Below, piece after piece: positions 15,201-21,928 of a DNA stretch of 23,355 nucleotides; within the stretch, counting starts at the first letter, position 1, and the number at the start of each line of letters is the position of its first letter. Location of the stretch: positions 1 to 23,355 of the forward strand of contig JAGLQA010000512.1 in assembly GCA_023137075.1 (NCBI GenBank), read 5' to 3'. The notes under the pieces are model-generated. The model was not told where the DNA came from. It did no database searches and was given only the letters and a program-made list of their open reading frames with translations. Position numbers and translations under genes: made by a program. The stretch comes from Candidatus Aminicenantota bacterium. Lineage in GTDB: Bacteria > Acidobacteriota > Aminicenantia > UBA2199.

Positions 15201-15361
15201 TCATTGGTGGTAATGATATTGACAATCGGGGCATTCAAATCCGGGTAAATATCCCTGGGCATGAGAAAATAAACCAGCGCGCCCACGATGGATAAAAAGG
15301 AAACCATTAAAATAATTAACAACCTGTTTTTCAGCGAAAAGTCGATGATTTTATTTATCAT
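12281..15361 (-). CDS. Heavy-metal-type RND efflux pump (CusA/CzcA family)
   Basis: 1026-residue inner-membrane proton-driven pump of the HME-RND type; it takes metal ions from periplasm or cytoplasm and passes them to the adaptor and outer channel. The twofold RND layout is intact: TM1 ~11-32, TM2-6 ~335-495, TM7 ~525-545, TM8-12 ~845-1010, with family hallmarks PRDIYPDLNAPIVNI, GRMFRPTAF, FVPAMDEG and the final GTGAE-like GSTSGAELHKPLA. TM4 reads GKMANGSVIMVEN: Asn402 stands where CusA Asp405/CzcA Asp408 relays protons, while Glu409 is kept. A His-rich strand HVHPVNHSH (606-614) lies in the porter domain. Start at MINK, preceded by CAGGAGA; an ATG 18 nt upstream overlaps that site. Last gene of a four-gene operon. 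Confidence 0.92.
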   Translation of the reverse strand: MINKIIDFSLKNRLLIILMVSFLSIVGALVYFLMPRDIYPDLNAPIVNIITTNEGMAAEDIERLITFPMESLLNGAPHVTRVRSESTTGESHVTVEFDWGTNIYLARQIVSGKLEILAGQLPAGTSRSTLGPVSSRMGEIFEFAVTGDNVSQMELRSLADWTIRYRLLGVEGVSFVVNLGGFVRQFQVFLKPEMMKHYDITIADVKDAIEGSNRNFSGGFILKKSQELFIKGLGKIETLDHIRDTVITSYNNIPVYVKDVADVKIGGQFRRGDAGHNGKEAISIVVQKQYGGDTLKTIANIKDFLSRIDKELPENITISPSYDQSELIKSAQEHVEFAMLMGGILVVLIIILFLGNLRASLVASLTIPISIFISLIIMHMFGVSLTVMALGGLAIGIGKMANGSVIMVENICRAVAVGDKKSSILSLTAKGAKEVGSFLFSANLIIIFVFLPLLALEGIGGRMFRPTAFAVAAALFASLLINITLKPVLMSMVIKKRNLSERKNRFVDYLTAVYKKLLNKAFTHKKTILTISLVIILIALVCLMFLGKEFVPAMDEGAIIASTVMLPETSLEESVRIGKKVEKILGSFPEVISVTRTTGMEEAAEHVHPVNHSHYMLRLKPRGDRKRGFTELTEAMRKDLDKIPGLGYIFEQPISNKLAEMLTGSEGQIAIKLFGADLNVLNEKVEEIHDLVARVRGVSDLQVEQTAGVPQLLIRLNRQKIARFGIRVGDVAEMIEIALNGVEVTDVYEQDRITSVLLRLSEKYRRDEEGVKNLLIDTPGGQRIPLVDLADISRSEGPQTIFRENMMRRKIILCNVTGRDIGGFVAEAQAEIEKSVSLPAGYFVTFGGQFESQQRSMRQLTILMMIVAIVVFVILFSSLGSIRQSFLILINVPMTFAGGIIALFIFGQTLNVSSLIGLIALFGIALQNGIILIGKINSLRKEGVPLHEAVFRGSVIRFRPILMTELILILGVLPLILGSTSGAELHKPLAFVYIGGFLVAIFFEQIVLPVLYEVFAKLRKERNISE

Positions 15362-15387
15362 TTTATTCTCCTGGCACAAAACCCGGT

Positions 15388-16626
15388 TCAGTGTACATGT
15401 GCCCCTTTCAGGGTTTCTTCATGGAGCCTGGATTTCAACTGGTAATTTCCCTCAATGACCACCTGTTCGCCAATCGCAAGTCCCCGTAGGATTTCGATAT
15501 CGCCGTTGTATTCAACGCCTACTTCAACTACACGGCAGACAAAATGATCCGGTTCATCAACGTCCATGACAAATAGGATTTTCAGTTCACCGTCATCAAG
15601 CACCGCCTGTTTCGGAACAATGACGGCATCCTCTTTGTGGTTAATCAAGAGTTTAATGTCAGCGAACATCCCCGGCTTCAATCTAAAATCCCGGTTAACA
15701 ACTTTTGTCCTCACTGTAATCGTCCGGGTTTCCGGATTAACAATGTCACCGATGTAGTGGATTTTGCCTGAGAATGTCTCTCCCGGGTAGGCCGGTACCG
15801 TGATGTCTACCTCCTGGTCCAGCTTTACCTTAGATAGGTCCTTTTCAAATATCTCGGCATCGATCCAGAGATCGGTCGGATCGATAATCGTCATAATCTC
15901 TGCGGCTGAATCGATAACCGCTCCCAGTAAGGCGTTATTCCGCACCACTCTCCCGGAGATAGGAGCACTCAGTGTCACATTGGGATTGACATTCTTTGTC
16001 ACTGAGATTTTTTCGATTTGTTTTTTTGAAAACCCGAGAACATAGAGTTTTTTCTCCGCCGCATTCAAATTTGCCCGGGCAATCTCATAATTAGCTTTGG
16101 CTTCCAGGAATTCCTTTTTGGCCCCGATATCTTTTTTAAACAGGCGCTCCTCCCGGTCAGAACCCAACTTTGCCAGTTCGCAGTCGGTCAGGGCTTTAAC
16201 AAAATCCGACTGCGCGTTACCCACCTCTTCGCAGACTAAGGTAACCAGGGGTTGACCTGCCTCCACCCAATTGCCCACTGCCGCGTGGAGTTCGACGATG
16301 CGGGCGGAACCGGCGAACCCCACCAACGCTTTCCGGTTATTGGGCGCCAATACTTTTCCCATGGCCTGGAGCGTCGTTTTGACTAACCCGGGTTTGACCA
16401 CTGCCGTCTTTATGCCGACCTGGTTTTGGGTTTCACCGTTCAGGTGAATCACCTGTTTATCTAAAATTTCCTTTTCCCCCCCTATTCTTTCGTTGTAAGG
16501 GCCGGATGCTTTTCCGCTCACTGTTTTTTCGCCGTGCCGCGGTTGACCGTGGGGGTTTTTACCGCAGTCATTAAATAAAAGGCCAAACAGGCCGACAAGT
16601 ATAATGGCTAATGTCTTTTTAATCAT
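15388..16626 (-). CDS. RND periplasmic adaptor (CusB/HlyD family)
   Basis: 412-residue membrane-fusion protein bridging pump and channel. N-terminal hydrophobic signal (~4-19) ends at Cys21 (LLFNDC), which could be lipidated though the box is not canonical. Barrel-sandwich halves at ~90-120 (VELHAAVGNWVEAGQPLVTL) and ~215-240 (APISGRVVRNNALLGAVI) flank an alpha-hairpin (~125-200), followed by beta-barrel (~250-330; LKPGMFADI) and membrane-proximal domains (AVIVPKQAV..). The C-terminus ends KGAHVH, and the region after the signal is also His-containing, possibly metal-binding. The start overlaps the TolC gene by 8 nt with GGAGG in that gene's last codons, so translation is coupled; the pump follows 26 nt later. 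Confidence 0.92.
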   Translation of the reverse strand: MIKKTLAIILVGLFGLLFNDCGKNPHGQPRHGEKTVSGKASGPYNERIGGEKEILDKQVIHLNGETQNQVGIKTAVVKPGLVKTTLQAMGKVLAPNNRKALVGFAGSARIVELHAAVGNWVEAGQPLVTLVCEEVGNAQSDFVKALTDCELAKLGSDREERLFKKDIGAKKEFLEAKANYEIARANLNAAEKKLYVLGFSKKQIEKISVTKNVNPNVTLSAPISGRVVRNNALLGAVIDSAAEIMTIIDPTDLWIDAEIFEKDLSKVKLDQEVDITVPAYPGETFSGKIHYIGDIVNPETRTITVRTKVVNRDFRLKPGMFADIKLLINHKEDAVIVPKQAVLDDGELKILFVMDVDEPDHFVCRVVEVGVEYNGDIEILRGLAIGEQVVIEGNYQLKSRLHEETLKGAHVH

Positions 16627-17869
16627 TTTTTCCTCCTTCTAACGGACCACCGACAAATTTTTCAAGCTCAGCCAGGGCCGATTGGTAATTGAACAATGTC
16701 CCGGCATAGGCTTGTTTGAGTTCGATGAGTGTTTTTCGTGATTGGATGAGTTCTATGCCGCCGATCTTGCCTTCTTTATAACTGATCAACGACATATTGT
16801 ATACTTCTTCCGCTTCTTGCAGCACCTGTTTCTCGAAAAATTCGATCCGGTCCCGGAACGAAAGGGCATTTAAAAACGCGTTTTCCACCTCTAAGGAGAT
16901 AGAAAGTTCGGTATATGTTAACTCCGCTTTTTTAGCTGCCACGTTTGCCGCTGCCTCGTTTATCTCTCCTCTTTTATTCTGCCAGAAAAAAAGAGGCACC
17001 TGGAAAGAGAGGGAGACATCCCAGGTAGTGGGTTCGTTCGTTATCCTGTGCCTGGAGACACCTAAAGAGAAATCGGGCAGGTAACTTAAATAGGCCCGGG
17101 CCCGGTTTAATTTTTCCCTCTCTAAAGCGAACCTTACCTTTTTGATTTCCGGTCTCAATTGCCTGGACCTGGCTGCCAATTTGTCTAAGTCCAGGGCCGG
17201 GAATAGTCTTTTCAATGAACCCACGATGTTGATAGGCCGGAATTTATCCCGGGCCAGGACAAAGTTCAAGCTCGATTTGGCCAATTTGACCCGGTTCATT
17301 GCCACTTTTTTCAGGTTCTCTGCCCCGGCTGCTTCCACTCTGGCCCTCAGCACTTCCAACCGGGACACATCCCCGGAATCGTATTTTTCCCTGGCCTTGG
17401 AAAGAAAATCCTGCGCATGGATGACATTTTCTTCCGCATATTTTCCTTCTTCTTTTGCCAGCAGCAGTTCATAAAAGGCTTTCTTAACCCGGTAAATGAG
17501 ATCAAGCCTGACCAGTTCCAGATCGCAAGAAAATTCCTTTGCTTCTTTACTTGCTGCCTTCCCGCGCAAGTAGCGCCGGCCGGGAAATTCGATCAATTGG
17601 CTGATCCCGATATAGGCTTCATCGGAATTGGCAATATCGAAAAGCTTCGGCTGCAGGTCGTAATCTAAGCTGATCTCGGGTTGAGGAAAGGCGTAGGCCT
17701 GGCGAACGCGGGCGATGGACGCCCGGTATTGATGGTGATATGACCGGATCAGGGGATTTTGCCTCAGGGCGATAGTAACACATTGATCTACCGTTAAGGT
17801 CTCCTGGCCCCGGGCCGTCCCGGCTGTGAAGAATATTAATATTATAGCGATTAAAAATTTGAATTTCAT
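16619..17869 (-). CDS. TolC/CusC-like outer membrane efflux protein
   Basis: 416 residues with a signal peptide (FKFLIAIILIFFTAGTARG, cleavage before QETL). Two outer-membrane-efflux repeats (~25-205 and ~215-410) have the family pattern: an early ALRQNP, long amphipathic helices with alternating Ala/Glu/Lys, a conserved ..PDFSLGVS.. strand, and VPLFFWQ..RGEI in the second repeat. It forms the trimeric exit duct of the tripartite pump. The start has AGGAGG 5 nt upstream. It lies 64 nt after the small CPIC membrane protein gene and directly before the adaptor gene, giving the channel-adaptor-pump order. Confidence 0.92.
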   Translation of the reverse strand: MKFKFLIAIILIFFTAGTARGQETLTVDQCVTIALRQNPLIRSYHHQYRASIARVRQAYAFPQPEISLDYDLQPKLFDIANSDEAYIGISQLIEFPGRRYLRGKAASKEAKEFSCDLELVRLDLIYRVKKAFYELLLAKEEGKYAEENVIHAQDFLSKAREKYDSGDVSRLEVLRARVEAAGAENLKKVAMNRVKLAKSSLNFVLARDKFRPINIVGSLKRLFPALDLDKLAARSRQLRPEIKKVRFALEREKLNRARAYLSYLPDFSLGVSRHRITNEPTTWDVSLSFQVPLFFWQNKRGEINEAAANVAAKKAELTYTELSISLEVENAFLNALSFRDRIEFFEKQVLQEAEEVYNMSLISYKEGKIGGIELIQSRKTLIELKQAYAGTLFNYQSALAELEKFVGGPLEGGKND

Positions 17870-17933
17870 GAATCCTCCTGAGCTGTACTAAATTTCAATT
17901 TAGAGATTTTTCAAAACGTTTAGAGTTTAAAAT

Positions 17934-18236
17934 TCAGATTTCAGCCGGAGGAGGCGCTTTCTGCCCCAATATATGTTTAAAAAGGGATATTTTTCGTGTT
18001 GCTTCTTCCATATATATCCTGATGGCGATGAGGTAAAGGCCAATCAGGGAGAGTAATGTGAAGCAAACGGCGTGGAAGAGGCTGGCTGTTTTTTCAAAGG
18101 TGCAGATCGGGCAGGAATCGCTTGGTTTCAAATCAGTTTCGATATGAAGGTATTTGAAGCTGATAAAAAAGAGCGCCAAACCCACGCAAACGAAGAGAAA
18201 AAACAGGTTATACTTCTTGTTTCTGTCTAAAATCAC
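17934..18236 (-). CDS. Small two-helix membrane protein with periplasmic CPIC motif
   Basis: 100 residues, family not recognised. TM1 ~11-27 and TM2 ~52-72 enclose a ~24-residue loop containing DSCPICTFEKT; basic residues flank the N-terminus and the segment after TM2, so the loop should face the periplasm. The CxxC there could bind metal or act in thiol exchange; as first gene of the metal-pump operon a periplasmic metal-capture role is plausible but unproven. It starts with GTG, placed 6 nt after AGGAG; an ATG two bases earlier in another frame gives only ten codons. The C-terminus is Pro-rich (QKAPPPAEI). Promoter at 18262-18291. Confidence 0.75.
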   Translation of the reverse strand: MILDRNKKYNLFFLFVCVGLALFFISFKYLHIETDLKPSDSCPICTFEKTASLFHAVCFTLLSLIGLYLIAIRIYMEEATRKISLFKHILGQKAPPPAEI

Positions 18237-18261
18237 ACATTACTCCTGGATCGTATTTATT

Positions 18262-18291
18262 ATTATACCACAAAATCGGCTGATCTGAAAA
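18262..18291 (-). promoter_or_regulatory. Promoter of the metal-pump operon
   Basis: On the minus strand TTTTCA (18286-18291), 18-nt spacer, perfect TATAAT (18262-18267), then ~25 nt to the GTG start with AGGAG between. It is back-to-back with the facilitator promoter: the two -35 boxes are only two bases apart, so one regulator could control both. Confidence 0.55.
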
Positions 18292-18293
18292 AG

Positions 18294-18322
18294 TTGACAA
18301 AAGTTAAATCTCCCTATATCCT
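18294..18322 (+). promoter_or_regulatory. Promoter of the cation diffusion facilitator gene
   Basis: Perfect TTGACA (18294-18299), 17-nt spacer, TATCCT (18317-18322; 4/6 match). Predicted start near 18329, leaving ~18 nt with AAGAAG as ribosome site before ATG 18347. Confidence 0.6.
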
Positions 18323-18335
18323 TTGATTTAACTTT
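18300..18335. promoter_or_regulatory. Probable operator: perfect 11-bp inverted repeat around the -10 box
   Basis: AAAGTTAAATC (18300-18310) and GATTTAACTTT (18325-18335) are exact inverses separated by 14 bp. The left arm fills the -35/-10 spacer and the right arm covers the predicted transcription start, so a bound protein would block RNA polymerase. Since the transcription start lies within the right arm, an RNA hairpin is unlikely; a DNA operator fits best. No regulator gene is present nearby. Confidence 0.6.
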
Positions 18336-18346
18336 AAGAAGATTTT

Positions 18347-19249
18347 ATGATGAATAAAAGCGGACGTTATAGAGCAGCCATGCAGGTTACGAAGGTTGGG
18401 ATTTATGCCAATATATTCTTAGTGCTGCTGAAATTCGCCGCCGGGATTTGGGGCAGGAGCAGCGCCCTGGTTGCCGATGCCATTCACTCCCTTTCGGACT
18501 TTGCCTCCGATATATTGGTCATAGCCGGGATACGGTTTGCGGAAAAACCGGCCGATAAAACCCATAAATACGGTCATGGAAAATTCGAGACCCTGTCAGC
18601 CATATTCCTGAGCTTTATATTGATATTAACCGGCATCGGCCTGTTTGCGGCCGGGGCCGATAAAACCATTAAATTTTTAAATGGCGGCGCCTTAACAAAA
18701 CCCGGTTGGGTCGCTGTTTTTGCCGCTTTTTTCTCTATCGGAGTAAAAGAATTCCTCTACCACTATACGGTTCGAGTAGGCCGCGCGATCAACAGCCAGT
18801 CGGTCGTCGCCAACGCCCTTCACCATCGCTCCGACGCCCTCTCCTCCATCGGTGCCCTTTTAGGCGTGGGAGGCGCTGTTATTTTAGGACATAAATGGGT
18901 GATATTAGACCCCTTAGCATCGATTTTCGTCAGTTTTTTTATCATAAAAGTCTCCATCAAAATACTAAGAAAAACCTTGAATGAACTCCTGGAGGCATCC
19001 TTAGGAGAGAAAATAGAGAACGAAATCCTCCGGATTGCCGCCGGTGTTCCGGGAGCGCAAAATCCCCATAACCTGAAAACCAGGAGCATCGGCAGTTATG
19101 TGGCCCTCGATATCCACATAGAAGTAGACAATTCTTTGTGCATTAAAGAGGCGCACGACATCTCATCCGAACTCGAAAAAAAATTGAAAGAGCGTTTCGG
19201 CAGCGCTTCCTTCATCTCCGTCCACATCGAACCCCACAACGTGAATTGA
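18347..19249 (+). CDS. Cation diffusion facilitator (Zn/Fe/Mn-type metal efflux)
   Basis: 300-residue inner-membrane metal/proton antiporter. Six transmembrane segments (~15-35, ~40-60, ~82-103, ~120-138, ~155-180, ~185-203) are followed by a cytoplasmic domain (~205-300). The transport site HxxxD pairs are present in TM2 (His47, Asp51; HSLSD) and TM5 (His159, Asp163; HHRSD), the His-Asp/His-Asp arrangement common in zinc carriers. KYGHGKFETL after TM2 is a family hallmark. The C-terminal domain ends ..SVHIEPHN, as in dimeric members. Divergent from the RND operon with an operator-like repeat on its promoter, so it likely belongs to the same metal response. ATGATG: the second codon at 18350 is an equally good start. 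Confidence 0.92.
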   Translation: MMNKSGRYRAAMQVTKVGIYANIFLVLLKFAAGIWGRSSALVADAIHSLSDFASDILVIAGIRFAEKPADKTHKYGHGKFETLSAIFLSFILILTGIGLFAAGADKTIKFLNGGALTKPGWVAVFAAFFSIGVKEFLYHYTVRVGRAINSQSVVANALHHRSDALSSIGALLGVGGAVILGHKWVILDPLASIFVSFFIIKVSIKILRKTLNELLEASLGEKIENEILRIAAGVPGAQNPHNLKTRSIGSYVALDIHIEVDNSLCIKEAHDISSELEKKLKERFGSASFISVHIEPHNVN

Positions 19250-19274
19250 AAAATGGGACAAATTCTGATATAAT
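19246..19274 (+). promoter_or_regulatory. Promoter of the SGNH hydrolase gene (leaderless)
   Basis: TTGAAA (19246-19251, overlapping the upstream stop codon), 17-nt spacer, perfect TATAAT (19269-19274), then six T/C bases to ATG 19281. No Shine-Dalgarno exists; transcription should start at the ATG. Confidence 0.7.
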
Positions 19275-19280
19275 TTTTTC

Positions 19281-20960
19281 ATGAAAAAAAGAAACGAATT
19301 CTTTTGCTTTTTATCGATACTTTTAGCGACAATTTTTTTTATAACCCCGGTTCTCTTCTCCTACGAGGAAGATCAGCAGGAAATTTTCCGGGCGGACGGC
19401 AGGGATTATAAAGTAACTGTTCGCGTATCCTACCAAAAGAATGAAACCGATATAATACTTCATCATGGTGGATCGGAAAAAAATCTAAGCCTGGATATGC
19501 CCGGTGAAAATATGTATCCTGAAATCGAGGTTCATGAAGACCATTTCTACGTTACCTGGATTAATTATAAAGGTAACGGTGAAAGTGTGTGCCTGTATGA
19601 TTCGAGAACGGATTTCAGCCGGGTTCTTGTATCCGGCAGCCTCAAACATATCACCCGCGACCGCAAAATCATCTTTCAAGACTCTTTTCCAGTGGCGCTG
19701 ATTTTCAAAGCCAATAATTCGGATAATTATGATTTGTTCTGTTATAGTTTTTTAACCGGGGAAATCAAGAATATTACCAATACCCCGGCACACGAAACAA
19801 AATTCCATATTTTCAAGGATGATAAAGGCAAGAGGGTTATCATTGAAAGTAAAACCCTCTATCACCAATACCGGTACCGCTTTAACCCGGAAACCCTGGA
19901 AGTAAAACGGCTCGAAAAAACAGAAATCATCAGGCCGGGTGCCGGTGCATCCCGGGAATTATCCGCCAGGGATATCAATACATATATTACCTACGGGGAC
20001 AGTATTACCTGGGGCAAGGTGCGTATGAGCTACATGCCCATTGATACGACTAACACGTACTACCACCCGGAGTTGGCCTTTCCGCATAAAATCAAGGAGA
20101 CCCTGGACGCGGATTACGGGGAAGACGCGGTTGACTATTATAACCTGAGCGAGCCGGGTGACACCACCGAGGTGGGGGTGGCACGATTATACGAACTGAA
20201 TTACTACAGCGCAAAATTTTTTCTTCTTATGCTGGGCACCAACGATGCATACTCCCGTTACTTCGACCTGGGTTATTCGCTCTCAAACTTAGCGTATATT
20301 GTAGATACGGCATTGGGCTATCAAATGGAGGTGATAATCACCACCATCCCCCCCAGGAGGGACCGCTATAATATTCCCAGGGTAAACGCGAACATACAGG
20401 CATTTAACGCCGGCATTATTGACATTGCCAATTCAAGAAGCACTAAATATATTGACACCTATACTATCTTTATGAATTACCAGCCCCCGGAGGGCTGGAA
20501 ACAATTAATTGAAGACAGGGGAAAAGAGCCCCATCTGGATCCGGATGGCGGTCAGCACCCCAGCCCCCTGGGGCATGATGTCATTACCGGGCTCTTTGTG
20601 CCCGAAATGCTGTCGGTTCTCCCATCCATTCCCAAAAACATTAGCGCTTTAAGCCTCCACAACCGGGTGTATGCTCAATGGGACCCGAATTACGAGTTCG
20701 ATTTCAGCCACTACAATATCAAGTTCGGTTATTCTCCAGATCTCCTGAACCGGACTGCAGTCACCGAATCAACCGGTTTTACCTTTCTTCGTCCGCCTTT
20801 TCCCGGTTCGCTGCAGCCCAACATCTATTTTTGTGTCCAGGCAGTAGATGACAGCGGCAATAAAAGCGAGTTTACCTCCACCTACACGTTAACTTTAAAT
20901 AAGAATTCTCCAGGCCTTGGAGAGCAAATCAAGGAAGTTTTAAGAAAAGAAAAAAAGTGA
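19281..20960 (+). CDS. Secreted SGNH/GDSL-type esterase with N-terminal beta region and C-terminal FN3-like domain
   Basis: 559 residues. A signal peptide (~7-27, FFCFLSILLATIFFITPVLF) exports it. Residues ~30-215 are beta-strand-rich with propeller-like segments (YVTWINYKGNG, ..DNYDLFCYSFLTGEIKNITNT). The catalytic SGNH domain spans ~232-447: block I YGDSITWG (Ser241), block II Gly293 (SEPGD), block III GTND (Asn321), block V DGGQHPSPLGH (His426). Block V is unusual: Asp422 is four residues before the His instead of the normal three. The last ~110 residues (VYAQWDP...IYFCVQAVDDSGNKSE) are an FN3-like domain and may bind carbohydrate or the surface. Substrate unknown; ester or acetyl groups on glycans are likely. 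Its promoter overlaps the preceding stop codon, so it is separately transcribed. Confidence 0.85.
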   Translation: MKKRNEFFCFLSILLATIFFITPVLFSYEEDQQEIFRADGRDYKVTVRVSYQKNETDIILHHGGSEKNLSLDMPGENMYPEIEVHEDHFYVTWINYKGNGESVCLYDSRTDFSRVLVSGSLKHITRDRKIIFQDSFPVALIFKANNSDNYDLFCYSFLTGEIKNITNTPAHETKFHIFKDDKGKRVIIESKTLYHQYRYRFNPETLEVKRLEKTEIIRPGAGASRELSARDINTYITYGDSITWGKVRMSYMPIDTTNTYYHPELAFPHKIKETLDADYGEDAVDYYNLSEPGDTTEVGVARLYELNYYSAKFFLLMLGTNDAYSRYFDLGYSLSNLAYIVDTALGYQMEVIITTIPPRRDRYNIPRVNANIQAFNAGIIDIANSRSTKYIDTYTIFMNYQPPEGWKQLIEDRGKEPHLDPDGGQHPSPLGHDVITGLFVPEMLSVLPSIPKNISALSLHNRVYAQWDPNYEFDFSHYNIKFGYSPDLLNRTAVTESTGFTFLRPPFPGSLQPNIYFCVQAVDDSGNKSEFTSTYTLTLNKNSPGLGEQIKEVLRKEKK

Positions 20961-21002
20961 ACCGCTTACCTTAATAAAGAATAAAATTTATTCCGGAATC
21001 TA

Positions 21003-21031
21003 TTGACAACCCTTTTATTATCTTCTAAAAT
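21003..21031 (+). promoter_or_regulatory. Promoter of the ABC exporter operon (leaderless)
   Basis: Perfect TTGACA (21003-21008), 17-nt spacer, TAAAAT (21026-21031), then CTAACC and ATG at 21038. No Shine-Dalgarno is present. With a start point ~7 nt after the -10, the mRNA begins at the ATG. Confidence 0.7.
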
Positions 21032-21037
21032 CTAACC

Positions 21038-21928
21038 ATGTTTAAGATTAACCAATCAAAAGGTGCGTATTTATTACTCCTGGCGACGGTTGCTTTAATG
21101 ATTGGCTGCGGTGTGGAAAATGAGCTTGAGTTAGCCGGAATATTGGAACGACGAACCCTGGAAATATCGGCTCCAATCTCGGAAATCATCGTAGACCTTC
21201 CTGTCCAAGTGGGTGAACAGGTGAAAAAAGACACGGTTATTGTACAATTGGATACCGAAGTGGTGGCTGCCGAGTTGAAAGCCCACGAAGCCGCTCACTC
21301 CGCTGCCAACGCCCTGCTGAAAGAGGCAAAAGGTGAGTTTTCAAGGCAGGACAGGCTGCGCAGGGCAAAGATTGCAACTACCCAGGCTTACGACAAAGCT
21401 AAACGAAAAAGGGACGAGGCGATCTCCCTTGTGGCCGAAAAAGAGGCGCGCATAGCCCAGGGAAGAAAACGCCTGAATGATCTAACCATTCGCTCCAGGG
21501 CTTCCGGTTTTTTAGATCAACTACCTTACGAGGTGGGAGAACGTGCTCCGGCCGGAGGCGTGGTGGCCGTGGTAATCTCCGATGAAGCTCCCTGGATCAG
21601 GGTCTGGCTGCCCACCCGGGCGGTTGCCCGGATTCGTCTCGGCCAGGAAGCAAAAGTCAAAGTGGCAGGAATCAAGACCTGGTTCAAAGGAAAAGTCGAA
21701 CATGTTTCCCGTAAACCGGGATTCACACCCCATTATGCACTGACTGAGAGAGAGACGGCCCATTTAGTCTATGAGACCCGGATCCGCCTGATCGATCCGA
21801 AACGGGACCTGCCCCCGGGCATCCCGGCCCGCGTAATTCTGCCCCTGGACAAAGCGGGGGAGGTCGCGGACAAATCCCAAAAGGACGTAGAAAACGACCG
21901 GAACAACCCGGATAAAAAAGATGGTTGA
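21038..21928 (+). CDS. HlyD-family adaptor lipoprotein (YbhG-like)
   Basis: 296-residue membrane-fusion protein of an ABC exporter. Signal with near-lipobox MIGC (Cys24) suggests lipid anchoring. Barrel-sandwich strands at ~42-72 (LEISAPISEIIVDLPVQVGE, DTVIVQLD) and ~155-180 (RASGFLDQLPYEVGE) enclose an alpha-hairpin (~75-150, Ala/Lys/Glu-rich). A beta-barrel-like part follows (~183-275, PPGIPARVIL), then a charged tail (DKSQKDVENDRNNPDKKDG). It links the ATPase/permease encoded next to an outer-membrane channel, none of which is encoded here. Stop overlaps the ATPase start by 8 nt. First gene of the operon. Confidence 0.88.
   Translation: MFKINQSKGAYLLLLATVALMIGCGVENELELAGILERRTLEISAPISEIIVDLPVQVGEQVKKDTVIVQLDTEVVAAELKAHEAAHSAANALLKEAKGEFSRQDRLRRAKIATTQAYDKAKRKRDEAISLVAEKEARIAQGRKRLNDLTIRSRASGFLDQLPYEVGERAPAGGVVAVVISDEAPWIRVWLPTRAVARIRLGQEAKVKVAGIKTWFKGKVEHVSRKPGFTPHYALTERETAHLVYETRIRLIDPKRDLPPGIPARVILPLDKAGEVADKSQKDVENDRNNPDKKDG

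Noticed and set aside
15362..15379. Upstream ATG start for the RND pump
   Set aside because: It lies over the CAGGAGA ribosome site of the next in-frame ATG, and MINKIIDFSLKNR matches the usual family start.
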